NCBI GenBank assembly: GCA_014155875.1
Contig: JACEFZ010017701.1
Location: forward strand, 1 to 64,000
Source: Cepaea nemoralis
Taxonomy: Eukaryota; Mollusca; Gastropoda; Stylommatophora; Helicidae
Reading direction: 5' to 3'
Length of the DNA: 64,000 nucleotides
A program made the translations under genes and the position numbers. How positions within the stretch are numbered: the first letter of the stretch is position 1; every line of letters starts with the position of its first letter. This document shows positions 46,068 through 57,770 of the stretch, piece by piece. The notes under the pieces are model-generated. The model did not search any database. It had not been told where the DNA came from and saw only the letters and a list, made by a program, of their open reading frames with translations.

Positions 46068-47658
46068 CTAACGACAAGTTTTTGAGGTTTTGTTCAATTC
46101 CTCACTTTCTTGTTGAGCATTGACCTCTTTATATAAAGAATGAGGTTGAGTGATGTTAACAACATTATTACAATATGGTACAAAGTCTGGTGTTGTCTTC
46201 ATGTCTGTGATGTTCACTTTTCTTACGTTCTTTGCTGAACTGCATTTTGAGTCTATTGCCAAGTTAGCTTCCTCATTGGCAATAGGGACGGCGTGCCCGC
46301 ATGTTAAGGTACCATTTTCATTGAAGGTATTACAGACAGTGCATTTGTTGGCACTAAATACATCACAAGCCTGTGCTGCATGTACAGGATGTTTTTCTGG
46401 ATTTTCGTCTTCTGACGCTGAGCTATCGAACAAGGCGGCATTGGCTTTGTTGGTCATATGCCTGCCTCTACAATCCATACGATAGTGACCGTAAGCCTTG
46501 CAGAGAAAACATTTACGTGCACTTTTGAACGATCTACGTTCTACGTCTTGTCTGTTTACCATATTTTGCAAGTATGTTAGGTACCCTGGGTTTTTATCGC
46601 ACATCTCGTTCAAAATGGTGAGACAATTTTACAGTGCGCGCATTGTCTAACTCTATCAGAGGTAGGCCTGTTTGGTTTTTGCCTACTATAGTTGTTCTCA
46701 TAGTTGGCTGCTGCTACCCAGTTACTGTCAGTAGCTTCAGTGGCAAAACACTGTTTATTTGCCGTATAATAGGCCGACCCACATCTTTCCATTTCTTCCA
46801 CACTTGTACATTCATTCTCTTGCAAGAACTTAGAAAAAGATGGTGGGATAGAAGAAATAACTTTATCTCGAATAATGAGATCTTCTAATTTATCATAATT
46901 TTGTTAATTTTGGCTGATGACGTCCATTTGCTGAAAATGTCTCGGACTAAACAGAGGTAGTCAGAGAACGTTTGAGTTGATTTTGGACTTAGTTTACTGA
47001 ATTGTTCTCTGTACCCTGCCTCGTCTAGCATGAAATGTGCCATTATTTTAGATTTAATATAATGATACTCTTTCCTGAGGTCTTTGGGGATGGTTTCAAT
47101 GACTTTAAGAGGTTCCCCAGATAGACTCCTCATATATAGAATATTCCATTCCGAAAGTGGAACTTGGTAATGTTCCATTAACGTCTCAAAATTTTGGGTA
47201 AAGGCTGCTATGCAGTCACCCGAGGTATAGTTACGAACGATACCTTGATACTTCTTATACTGGTTTTCTTTTTCCAGTCTTTCAGATTTCTTGGACTCTT
47301 TATTCATTGCAGTCTCAGTGTCAAGTTGTTTCATTTTCAACTGTAATTCGAGTTCTTCTCTCTTACTCTGAGCTGCTATTTCTGCTTTCTTAAGTTCACT
47401 GTCTATCTCAGCTTGCTTTAACTTTGCAGTCAATTCTGCTTCTGCTAGCTTGGCAGCCTTTTCAATCTCTGCCTGTTTCAAGGCTGTTTCTGCCTCTGCT
47501 TGCTTGGCAGCTCGTTCTGCTGCTCTTTCATCGCGTTCAGCAGCTTTTTCCTGAACAAGTAGGTATTCTGCGTATTTATTCTCACTCCATTTTGTTAATT
47601 CATCACCTTGTAACTTTAATTTTAACCCCATATCGATGAAATCAAATAATGACGACAT
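46068..47658 (-). pseudogene. gag of the LTR retroelement
   Basis: The first frame (47658-46885) starts MSSLFDFIDMGLKLKLQGDE. It has a long Ala/Glu/Lys-rich coiled coil (about residues 35-130) and a capsid-like segment with NFETLMEHYQVPLSEWNILY and SGEPLKVIETIPKDLR. The frame shifts near 46905 and again near 46630. The last part carries a CCHC zinc knuckle, CFLCKAYGHYRMDC, at about residues 35-48 of the 46613-46068 frame. The arrangement fits a Gypsy-type gag that binds RNA. At least two frameshifts break it. Confidence 0.78.
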
Positions 47659-47659
47659 G

Positions 47660-48517
47660 ATGGAGAAAATACGTCAATGAAAATTAACTACACAAAATAT
47701 GTTGCAAATGGTTAGTAGAAAAATAACTTACAATTGATTTGACTATACGATGCGTGCCCACTAATGCATACGTAAAGTTAAAGTGAAGAAAAATATAATC
47801 AAGTGCCCTTGGATATGATGAATGGTTGGGCAATCGGGCTAGAAAACGGTAAGGTCGTACTTCGGAACCACAAATGACCTCTACGGCAGGGTTATGGATG
47901 GTACGCAAAAAAAAACCTGCTTTGTTTTTGGAGAGAAATAAGTTAGCGTGTGTTTGTTGGTGTGTGCCTGTAAGTCACTAAGTGTTGATTTGGTTTGGAT
48001 GGCGTTGAGTATAATTGTATGTCGTAAATTTGTCGTCAACAGTGTTTCTTTCAACAGAAGTTACACTCTTTCCAAAACTCTTTGCGTTCCACAAACTCAA
48101 TAAACAAAGACAATCTATCTGTATTTGAACACTCAATAACATTGATGACACATCACTTACATCAAGATGACATTCAGTAAGGACAAAGACATCAAGTTTA
48201 CAAGATGGCGACAAGGTCAAAATGGTGGCAAAATCACAATGTTGACAAGGTCAAACGATGACAATTTTCACAGATCACAAATGTTTAACACGTTTACAGG
48301 ATCAAACAATATGTACTGTACATTTACTAATGATCTTAAACATATTTAGACAATGTAGTAATGGATCACACTGAGACTTTTCCGATCACATTTACATCAC
48401 TATAACCTTGACCAATTTTACAAGTACAAGAATTATAGTTTTAAATCACAAAGACGAACAACACACGTCTAAATATATTAGGTTCTTAAATAAAGACGAG
48501 CAACCCACGTCCACACA
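47660..48517 (-). other. LTR-element leader region (no coding seen)
   Basis: Lies between the 5' LTR and gag. No convincing reading frame. Contains short GACAAxRTCA-type runs near 48170-48300. Just inside the LTR the minus strand reads TGTGTGGACGTGGGTTGC; a TGG there could begin a tRNA primer-binding site, but the tRNA was not identified. Confidence 0.5.
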
Positions 48518-48962
48518 TGTCAGGATCTTCTATTAGGCTCGTTGGCTAACACATGTGAGACAGTACAAGTACAACGTAATTCGACGTAAGACATAGCAAC
48601 ACAAGTTCAATGGATTTATTACCACATTAAATACATAACAATAGTTACAGCAATGTACAACATATAACGTCACAACCACAATACAGCTCATAGGTCTGAC
48701 GCACACGATATCAGTCGTTCAGCTCACAACCACGGAGATTCACACAAACGCCTTGCTCTCGACACACACGTCCGTTCAGATGTCCAGTCCCAGCTTGGTC
48801 TGAGATTAACACACACACTGTCCACTGCCTCCCGTGGGGTCACGTGGCTTTGCGTGCGTCTGTCGTCAGCGCTGGTCGCGTGTCAGGTAAGAATCTCGCC
48901 AGCCGACAACTCTTGTCCGCCGGGTGCCGTAAACGATGTTGCTGCACACTTAGGCTCTGACA
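48518..48962 (-). repeat. 5' LTR (clean copy, 445 bp)
   Basis: On the minus strand begins TGTCAGAGCC and ends AGATCCTGACA, with 6-bp terminal inverted repeats TGTCAG/CTGACA. It is about 95% or more similar to the copies at 43064-43506 and 40535-40973; most differences are one-base indels in those copies. Confidence 0.88.
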
Positions 48963-48967
48963 AATAC

Positions 48968-50773
48968 ACAGAAGTGAGATACCCATATAGTTGTTACAGT
49001 CGCTCCGATCTCCCTTGTTCTTGTACAGCGTTATGATGTTTGAATCTTTGAAATCCTGTGGGACTTGTCCTTCTCGCCAGCATAGCTCTATTAGCTGGTG
49101 GATCTGTAGAGCGAGTGTGTCTTGCCCACTCCTGATCACCTCTATTGGAATCCCATCCTTACCTGGAGCCTTGCCAGATGCAAGCTCATTTATAGCACAC
49201 TTAACTTCTGTTATAGTGGGAAGTGTGTCCAGGTGGTCAAGAGTTGGCAGGGCCTCTATGGCGTTGAGGGCATCATCCGCTAGCTTGGTCTCACTTGAGT
49301 AAAGCTCTAATAGTGCTCGACCCATCTATCCATCTGCTGTTTCTTATCAGTGATGATTTCTCCAGTCAAGGTTTTCAGCGGTGCACTTCTTTTGATCATT
49401 GGACCACAGGCTTTCTTTATCCCTTCATACATGCTTCTGATGTTTCCCTTATCACTTGCGATTTGAATGGACTCACATAACTTGATCCAATAGTCATTCG
49501 CACACTGCCTGGCAGCCTTTTGTACATCCTTCCTTGCTTGCTTCAGCTCACTCAGAGTGTTATGCGTTGGTCTTTCCTTGTTTCTTAAGAGAGCTATCTT
49601 CTTTTTATCAATCAAGGGCTGCAGTATCTGGCTGTTTGCCGCAAACCAGTCCTGCCTCTTATGATCCACAGTGCCGTAAACCCCTATCGCTGTTTTATAA
49701 ATAGTTTCCTTAAGTTTACTCCATATATCATTTACTATACAATTTTCTGATGTATCATTGAAAGTGTCTTCAAGTTGCTGTTGAAATTCAAAGCACTTTC
49801 CAGGATCGTAAGTGTTAGTAATATTAATCCTGGGGCTAGACTTGTGTTTAGCTGTGTAGATTCTCTTTGGTCTCAGTCTAACCCTTGCAACAACCAAAGA
49901 ATGATCTGTATCACAGTCAGCACTGTGGTAACTTCGAGTTGAATGATGTATGGTTCAGATGTTGTCTCCGTGTGATAATGAAGTCCAGCTGATGCCAATG
50001 GCCGGATCTTGGATGTTTCCATGTGACCTTATGCATCTCTTTTGTTTTAAAAAAGGAGTTTGTAATACATAGGTAATTTCTAGTGCAATGCTCCAGCAGC
50101 CTTTGCCCATTATCATTCATGCGACCGATGTTGTATTTTCCAAGGCACACTGGCCATGAACTCGAGTCCTTGCCCACACGAGCATTGAAATCACCGAGCA
50201 TATAAATGTAGTCGGATTTTGGAACTGCCTTGATCGCAGAGTCTAGCTGCTCATAGAACGTATCCTTCACATCATCAGAGGAAGCGAGTGTCGGTGCATA
50301 TGCAGTGAGAATGGTGGCAAATCCACAGGAGGTTGCCAAGCGCAGTGATAATAATCTTTCATTACCTCCAGCTGGAATATCAATCATTCCCAGTAGCGAA
50401 TTCTTCACTGCAAAGCCCAAACCATGTTGCCTTTTTTCTGCCTGCCCTCTCCCTTCCAAAAAAAGGTGTAATTGTTTTCCCTGAGTGACCCTTCCTCAGC
50501 GAGGCGAGTCTCCTGCAGGCCAGCAATATCAATGTTAAGACGATCGAGTTCAGCATCAATCACAGCCGTTTTTCTCACATCGTCAATATTTGTCAAGTCA
50601 GTGGAAAATCCTGGACACATGGTTCTCACAGTTCCAGGTTGCAAGCCGTAGCTTGAGGTTTCTATTCTTTTTATTAGTACCTGGTGCATTGGTTTTACAG
50701 CCTGCGATTCAGATTTTGTCCTAGCCCCAAGCACCCATTGAAGCAGGCAGGCTGTTGGCGGATCAGCACCCAA
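48968..50773 (-). pseudogene. LINE-A endonuclease and N-terminal reverse transcriptase part
   Basis: Three overlapping frames carry one protein. The first has TVRTMCPG and the LQETRL endonuclease motif (50773-50470). The second has the LGDFNARVG motif and HWHQLDFIITRR (50459-49945), then ADCDTDHSLV. The third has the linker and RT start, with SGKAPGKDGIPIEV and FKDSNIITLYKNKGDRSDC (49897-48968). Frame changes occur near 50455, in a poly-A/T run, and near 49935. The protein stops at NYMGISLLCI, where the LTR element begins, and resumes at 40530. Confidence 0.85.
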
Positions 50774-51400
50774 TTGGCTGGGGCTGCCCAGCTTGAGGCG
50801 GGCGGTAGCTGATCAGTGACACCTGTAGGTGTCTCCCACCGTCAGAGGCAACGCGTGGCGCCCCATGTCTACGCCAACTGACAAGGACTTATAACCCGTA
50901 ACAGTTGCCTCTCGCTTTGATTCCGAGACCGGTTAAGACCAGGGATGGAGTTATTGCCTCTCCATAGCACAAAGCCTGGGCTAAAATAAAGAAACCATGT
51001 GTTGCCCATGCAGCATGATCCCTCTCTCGGCCTGCCTAGTTCACTCCAGAGGAAAGTTGACACCTATAATCTGGAACAAGACAAGCTGCAGAAGCTGCCG
51101 GATCAGCAAAGCAATGCTCTAACTGTCCGCCTGTCGGAGCTTCGATCCTAGACCAGCTGCCAACCAAGGCTTAGGGCCTGGTCTGCCCTGCCATGACTTA
51201 TTTTGTCTTTGGGTTGCATTTCCTCGCACCAGGATAAGGCTAGTATCCTCCCAATTGCGCTCTTCCGCCCGAAGCCATTGGTACAATGTGGGGTGTCGGG
51301 TTTGGTAAGCGCCGCCCAACATTTGGCGCTGACAGAAAGCAGGTAGTACCGTCTACTGTCATACGGTAGCTCAGTCATATCTGACTAAGACCTGACTTAA

Positions 51401-51650
51401 GCAGAACTTTAACTGTAAGATATATAGAGGTCTTTGTGCAGAATTTTAACAGTAAGATATACACAGGTCTTTGTGCAGAGTTTTAACTGTAAGATAAATA
51501 GAGGTCTTTGTGCAGAATTTTAGCTGTAAAATAAACAGAGGTCTTTGTGCAGAGTTTTAGCTGTTTTAACTGTAAGATAAATAGAGGTCTTTGTGCAGAA
51601 TTTTAGCTGTAAAATAAACAGAGGTCTTTGTGCAGAGTTTTAACATCAGC
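51401..51650. repeat. 37-bp minisatellite (continues from 38945-39003)
   Basis: Units GTCTTTGTGCAGAATTTTAA and CTGTAAGATAAATAGAG. LINE-A inserted inside this array; the other part adjoins exon D. Confidence 0.88.
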
Positions 51651-52185
51651 TGTAACCAGATGTCTAGCAATAGAAGAACAACCTCATGTACCTGTTACAT
51701 TCCACCAAAGAAAAGAATGATCAATTAGTCAGAAAACCACCAAACACCTGCTCAAGATGCCTTCCACCTTATGGACAAACCATAACAAATCATTATTCGG
51801 TGGATTGACTCCGCAGACCGCATACTCCAAGACTTCCCAAAATATGACATATCTAGGCAAACCTTCTGGCCTAAAGACACAGCAGAGGAAGATAAACTCT
51901 ATGGACCACTGAGTGACCTAAAAAAGACAGTTAAATTCATGCAAGAGACAACATTGCAGTTATAGGCAAATTTCAAGGAAATGAAAGAGGAAGAGGATGC
52001 AGAAGAAGAAGAAGAAACTGTAATGCATATAATATTCTGAAAGAAATAAATGATAATGATGGTCAAATGTGTTCCCCTTTTTCTGTACTTGCGCTGTATG
52101 TTATCATCATTTACTCTCTTTCACTCTCTCTCTACATATCTTTCTACCCACCAACCTTTCCCTCTGGACATTATGTTAAGAGTCT

Positions 52186-52578
52186 GTACTGTACTGGTAC
52201 CATGCCATCTTGACAGACGATAGCTTGTTACATTGTGATTCACAAACGACACAATAACTACAATCCCTAATGGGAACCAGAGATGGAGTTATAACTCTCC
52301 ATAGCACAAAGCCTGACATGAATTGTAGAGACCATGAGTTGCACATGCAGCATGATCCTTCTCTCGGCCAGCCTAGTTTACTCCAGAGGAAAGATAACAT
52401 CAATACATCTGGAACACGAAAAGCTGAAGAAGCTGTCGGATCAAAGCAATGCTCTAACTGTTCACCTATCAGAACTTCGATTCTAAACCAGCTACTGACC
52501 AAGACTTAGGGCCTGGTCTGCCCTGCCAAGACATTGAGTCTTTAGGCTGCATTTCCTCGCACTAGGGTAAGGCTTTTT
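52186..52578 (-). mobile_element. short LINE-A derivative joining 5' region to 3' end
   Basis: The sequence from 52270 to 52578 matches the LINE-A 5' region (50945-51250), and 52190-52265 matches the LINE-A 3' end (about 39020-39080). The two are fused with the whole coding region missing. A 7-bp duplication AGAGTCT (52179-52185 and 52579-52585) flanks it, consistent with insertion as a 393-bp unit. It is non-coding. Confidence 0.7.
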
Positions 52579-52974
52579 AGAGTCTATTAATAATAAAATA
52601 TTTAGGAAATATGGAGGAAACATAATAACCAACCTATGCCTAATCATAACCAATCAAATTGACATAGACACATTTCAAGCGAACGAAAGAAGAAGAAGAA
52701 GAACTGGTCCATGTGTGCTGTGCTGAATCAAGACATAGTTGTAGTCTAATATGCCTCCATACAGGGGTGAAGTTTCCATTCTGGTCTTGCACAATCTGCT
52801 GTTTTCTAAGCTTGGAGAGGGGAAGCAGAGCACTGCAAGGTGTCCCCCCACAAAGGTGTTACTTTAGTATTGGGTTGACAGGAAAGTCTTGACCCCAACC
52901 ACATGCTGATGGATGCAAACCCTTATCAGGGCCTGGATGACCTAAACATCAGTGCATCAGATTTAAGAGTGTTT

Positions 52975-53545
52975 TATTTTTTACTTTCACCCGCTTTGAA
53001 CTCAAGCGTAGTCCATACACGAGCTGCTACTTCTAGTCCACTGGACTGATTTTTGCATGAGGATTAGTTTTCCCTATTACCAGTGTCCCTCACCATCAGG
53101 CGAACCCACTCCGACTTCTGAGGTACTTATAATTACGTCCGTAAGTCAAGTACAGCCGGGTGCCTGGCCGAGGGGTTAGCAGCTTTCTCTGTCAATCCCG
53201 AATACTCTCACAGTTAACGTGAGCGGACGAGAATTAGAAGTGGTTCGAGTCACGCTAGTGATTTATGAGAGTATGCAGCCGGTCGCTCAGAAAGTCGTGG
53301 CGTGCTGATGAGCGTAATCTAGCCTAAGAATCAACATACTGCTGAAAGATGCTGGTGTTGACCGCAATATCCTGAAACAGGATGGAAACGCGGGGGAAAA
53401 AAAAAAAAAAAAAGTCAAGTACAAGAAGTCAACATTTTAGCCAAACTGACCAGTGTACGGATTTAACCCGCTACCTCGGCATATGCACACCATATGTTTA
53501 AGGACGAGCATTCTTATCCATTCGACGATGCTTACCTCCTATTTA
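52975..53545 (-). mobile_element. SINE-2 copy, interrupted by SINE-1B
   Basis: On the minus strand, head GGATAAGAATGCTCGTCCTT and GTAGCGGGTTAAATCC; body GTACCTCAGAAGTCGGAGTG; end ACTACGCTTGAGTTCAAAGC. It is split at 53153 by a nested SINE. Confidence 0.8.
53154..53411 (+). mobile_element. SINE-1B copy nested in SINE-2
   Basis: Head AGCCGGGTGCCTGGCCGAGG and GTGGTTCGAGTCACG (box B), body with GCTGAAAGATGCTGGTGTTG, then GGGGGA15. The 9-11 bp duplication (A)AGTCAAGTAC flanks it (53143-53153 and 53412-53422). Confidence 0.88.
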
Positions 53546-53549
53546 AGAG

Positions 53550-54100
53550 TTAAAACTCAGTCTTCTGAAGGATTCACAACCATTCAACAACCCACCCACC
53601 AACCTATCTTTCTTTCATACTAGCTCAAGTGGTTCTACTGTTAAGACCATGCCGGTGTACATAGATATTAAAGGCTCAATTAGTTTACCACTGAGACCAG
53701 ACAAGGGAGACATGCTACTGTATATGAATAATCACCTGTTGCACAAAGAACCACAAATCAATGACTATCTGCAGCTATGACCAATTTAATCAGGCCACGC
53801 CACTGTACATGAGAATTAAAGGGTCGATTAGTTGGCCCCCAGAACACCTTCAGGAGAAACACTGAGACTGGACAAGGGAGACATGCTGCTGTATCCGTAT
53901 GATTACCTGCTGCACAAAGAAATACAAATCAATGACTACAAGAGGCTACGACTCATTTAATTATGAGCCCATTTCAGCACTAGCAGGAAGGATCTTTTCA
54001 GAGGAAGAAGCAGAGGCATGCAAACCCCACGGTCCATTGGAACTATAAGTATCCATACCCTTTCACATCTTCTGGGAGATATGGAGATGGGCATGTACTG
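53550..54100. repeat. locally duplicated intron segment
   Basis: About 150 bases around ACAAGGGAGACATGCTACTG and GCACAAAGAACCACAAATCA (53700-53800) recur at 53870-53960. Otherwise non-coding. Confidence 0.6.
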
Positions 54101-54127
54101 AGCGCTGTGACATCAGTGTTAGATACA

Positions 54128-54303
<176 letters not shown>

Positions 54304-54319
54304 TTCACTAAATACTCAC

Positions 54320-54490
54320 CCCTTGAAAAAATGCAAACATGATATCTTTGACTGTTGTGTTAGTTGAGTTACTCTGGATAGCATTTCGCACTTTCCACAA
54401 AGCCTCAGCTGTGGCCAGGAGAGTCACAATACCAGCAACTGTTGTATCTGCAGCTCGGTACTCATTTTGAAACAAAGAAGTAGCGTCCAG
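54320..54490 (-). CDS. NCSTN: nicastrin exon C
   Basis: Fifty-seven codons, phase 0 at both ends, from LDATSLFQNEYRAADTTVAG to IMFAFFQG. It corresponds to human SRSFFWNVAPGAE through NVMFVFFQG in the aminopeptidase-like fold. It carries the sequons NST and NTT. The acceptor is ttttgtgcag and the donor GGG|gtgagt. About 18 bases past the donor lies a very long (CT)n tract in the transcribed sense (GA/CT repeat 54128-54300). Confidence 0.94.
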
Positions 54491-55289
54491 CTGCACAAAA
54501 TCAAAAATAACAATTTTCTTAAATGGAATACCTATAAACAGGCTTCAGCAGACAGAAACTCACCATAACAACTAACAGAATGAATGAATCACCAAAAAAC
54601 GAGAAGTAGACGACAAGCTTTACTAGAACATGATCACAAGTAAAAAAAATGGATGCTGCGGCATAAAATTATCCTGCCTCATTAGCTCTTTTTAGAGTTG
54701 TTTCTTTCTGAAGGACAGCACACACACACAACAAACACTGAGACAACTACATGAAAATATAAATGTGGAAGTTCCTCATCTGTATTCTTGTTGTAGACTG
54801 AACACATGTTTCATGGAATCAACATGTATGTTGCATGTATTATTGCATGTTGACTCATCTCTTGATAGATCTTCTCCATTATGGGTGTTAGAGTGGGGAG
54901 TCAAGTATGGATCTGGCCATGACTGCAAGTGAGGACATCTCATCATGTAACCAACCAGCTGACCACAGCAACAATCAATATCCACCCCCTGCAACTTACG
55001 CTGGAAGAAACTGAGTACTTTATAAGCTTTTCACTACTGGAGTGGCATTGATTCTTCATCTTAACAATAATCTTCTGCTGCTGCTTGTCATCTCCCTGTG
55101 GAGTATAGGCCCTCAACCAAGTCGTGTCAGCCCCCTGTAGTCTTGTTCAATATTGGTTGAATTTGCAGCTAAAGTTGTCTATGGGACAATGTAGTTACTC
55201 TGATGCCAGCCTCCTATGTGGCCTTTTATGACATGCATGTTAGGTTACAGTGTTACTGTTCTTTGCTTCCCTTATGGACTGCAGTAACA

Positions 55290-55825
55290 CATGAGTCATA
55301 ATGGTTCCGTCGCCCTGCTACTGAGTGAGTGCATGGCGCGACACTGTGAGCTGTGAGTTTCGTGTGAAATGCTTTTGAACCTGCCTGAAGTTTTTTGGAA
55401 CGTGACTGCATGTTCGGAGCGATGGCAGATGACTATGTGCCAGAGTTGACCGGTTTTTGCCTTATGCAGAAATGCGTGGCTGCTGGGCTTCTGGTTGACT
55501 GCCACTGCCATCGACAATGAACTGTATTTCGTGGACTGTGTGGGTGAACATCTAAGAAACATCCAGATGGGAAAATGACTGCCGATTCCATCAGAGATAA
55601 ACTGGGTGTTTCGTGGGGGACTATTGTGTTGACATTCTGGCGGCAGCATTATGCACAGTGTATCTGTGCAGGCTGTTGTTTGTCGAGACTCCTGTCTTTT
55701 CCACTTTTCACATTGGGCAGTGGGGAGCGTTTTGTGTGATATTCACTGGCACAGGAATGGAGCATAATGGGGACGACCCGTTGCTGTGAAGTTGGAACTG
55801 CGACCAACTAACTAACTAACATGTA
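55290..55825 (+). repeat. dispersed repeat R450, copy 3
   Basis: Longest copy, ending GTTGGAACTGCGACCAACTA and (CTAA)n. A scrap of the same family is at 58190-58255. Confidence 0.7.
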
Positions 55826-55934
55826 TGATTCCAACAAAGCGATTGAGCAACACCATAACAACTAAAGAAATTGTCAGACAACAAACCAAAGAAATCTGCA
55901 TGCACAGATAACAGTTAAAGTAAAGGACTCTTTT

Positions 55935-56115
55935 TTTTACAGTTAAGTTGAGTTGAGCTAAGAACTGATATCATTGTAGTCAGGAAATTGCCACATGTGC
56001 TCCGTCCCCTCGTTCAACAGCCAGTGAAGATTCATACTGCTAATTGTTCCAACTGCTCTCAGATTTAAAGTTCTCCTGGTCTTCCCTCTCAGCTTTGAGA
56101 TACGTCCGGAGCCCC
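55935..56115 (-). mobile_element. LINE 3'-end scrap
   Basis: Reverse-orientation copy of the RNase H LINE 3' end, extending into the sequence encoding the KLRGKTRRT-like stretch seen at 22280. Confidence 0.55.
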
Positions 56116-56348
56116 TGCCGATATTATTTTACACGCCTGAGACGTATTGTGTACATGCCCCATATTTTTTTCATATAGAGTTTACATGAACTCCGTAGCT
56201 CCGGTGATGATCCCTAGGGTCTCTGGAAAAATTGCACTCAATAACTGGATGACAATTTGAAAATGACCCCATGACCTTTTAAGCATGAGAAAAACGGCTT
56301 GAATATTTCATTGAGGAGATGACTGTGTTTAAATATTCTACAGTGGAT

Positions 56349-56608
56349 CCCCCCCCCCCCCCCCCCCCCCCCCCCGCGTTTCCATCCTGTTTCAGGATAT
56401 TGCAGTCAACACCAGCATCTTTCAGCTGTATGTTGATTCCTAGGCTAGATTACGCTCATCAGCACGCCACGACTTTCTGAGCGACCGGCTCCATACTCTC
56501 ATAAGTCACTTTTGCGATTCGAACCACTGCTAATTCTCATCGCGTCACGTGACGAGAGTATTCGGGGTTAGCGGAGAAAGCTGCTAACTCCTCCGCCATG
56601 GAGCCGGC
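56349..56608 (-). mobile_element. SINE-1B copy with poly-G tail
   Basis: Same family as 53154-53411, reversed, with the 14-bp duplication ATTCTACAGTGGAT (56335-56348 and 56609-56622). Its tail is about 27 G (C on the plus strand) rather than A. Confidence 0.88.
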
Positions 56609-56829
56609 ATTCTACAGTGGATAGGGTTTCAAAATTTGAACATAAACAGCAGTGTATTTGCCCTTTGGTACTCTTCAGATTCCCAAATGCTGAGGTATCT
56701 GTAAATGCTGCAACCTGCACTCTGGGCATCCTGTTTTTAACCATTATCTGAGAAGAATAGGCAGCACACCCACTACTCAACATGCCTTTGGCTTACTCTT
56801 CAGATTCCCAAATGCTGAGCTATCTATAT

Positions 56830-56985
56830 CTTATCTTCCTTGGACATTTCCTCGTGCCCAGTTTAGGTTGGGTTAACCTGGCAGCGCAGGTCAATTGTTA
56901 AAATCTGCCTTGATGTAGATTTGAATCCATGACCACTGAGCAGTCAGGCAATTATGTTAGCCACTGCGTTACTGTGCTCCATTTT
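56830..56985 (-). mobile_element. SINE-3 copy
   Basis: Body GGACATTTCCTCGTGCCCAG and AGGTCAATTGTTAAAATCTG, head with ATTTGAATCCATGACCACTG on the plus strand. Confidence 0.6.
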
Positions 56986-56989
56986 TAAA

Positions 56990-57760
56990 TTACATCACAA
57001 AACAACTAATATCTTTTTGCTGTGTCTCTGACACTGACAGTAAATGACAGTTCTGACAGTTTTCGCTTGATCCACTGGACAGACAGGGTTAACTCAATTG
57101 AAACACCATTTGTGTCTTCCTATGTCAAAAATTGGTTTTTCTGGCAAGCTAACAGCTGTCTTTCTTTTCCATCATAAAAGCGCTGAACGAATGTCCAAAC
57201 TTTACCTCACATCATAGTTTTCCACAGCGTGATGCAACCCATAATCTGGGGTTATCTCCTCCTGGTGCACTACCATAAAGGGGGAGTTAATCCCTGTGCT
57301 GTTTCTTCTATCTCTGGCTACTACTTGACAAGATCCCCGAATTCACTAAGCATATTTGTATGGCTACATTTTTCATTTTCAACTAAATGAGGTTTTCCTA
57401 AGTCTGGGATAGTTTGATGATGAAAAAGAAAAATTTAAGTTCAGATTTCATTACAAATGTCTTGCAGAAAAAAATAACAACAAAGAAAACATACCAATGG
57501 ATGGATAATGCCCATAACCTGGATAGAATCTATCTATAGGAAGTAAAACTTAGTCAAATAGATGCTACAGTTAAACACACTGACCTCTGAGTCAAAGAGG
57601 TGCATACTTAGATATGAAGCACTCCTCTTAAAATAGGAAAGAAAATGAAGTATCTGAGTTTAGAAAACAGATAAGGACAACCACAACTGTACATATGAAC
57701 ATTCACAGATTACAAGCAAAAAGGTAATTTTCAGCTCAACATAACTATTTCTTAGCTAAT
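56990..57760. other. intron after exon B, nothing recognised
   Basis: Unique AT-rich intron sequence with no frame or repeat recognised. Confidence 0.5.
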
Positions 57761-57770
57761 ATTAACTCAC

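Larger units (their letters stand above)
40535..48962 (-). mobile_element. LTR retroelement (Gypsy-like, defective) inserted in LINE-A
   Basis: LTRs start TGTCAG and end CTGACA. The outer LTRs are flanked by the 5-bp duplication GTATT (AATAC on the plus strand, 40530-40534 and 48963-48967), and the LINE-A frame is restored across it. On the minus strand: 5' LTR, possible primer site starting TGG four bases inside, gag with coiled coil and zinc knuckle, a retropepsin, a fragment of reverse transcriptase, a purine-rich tract (GGGGAGAA) and the 3' LTR. No integrase or RNase H was found, so it is non-autonomous. The 43 kb LTR and the 40.5-42.3 kb stretch belong to a direct duplication that may not be real; if it is artefactual the element is about 5.9 kb (43064-48962). 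Confidence 0.85.
39004..51400 (-). mobile_element. LINE-A: near full-length non-LTR retrotransposon, interrupted by an LTR element
   Basis: Flanked by a 10-bp target-site duplication GCAGAACTTT (38994-39003 and 51401-51410), it inserted in a 37-bp minisatellite. Without the inserted LTR element it is about 3.96 kb. Order on the minus strand: 5' region (51400-50770), AP endonuclease, linker, reverse transcriptase, C-terminal C2H2 finger, short 3' end with no poly(A). The RT has FADD in its active-site box. The clade was not determined; the RTE/L1-like groups are candidates. It sits in the intron between NCSTN exons C and D. Only a few single-base frameshifts separate it from an intact frame, so it looks young, or those frameshifts are sequencing errors. 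Confidence 0.88.

Noticed and set aside
55296..55649. 117-residue frame on the minus strand of R450
   Set aside because: The frame is not preserved in the other R450 copies, so coding is unlikely.
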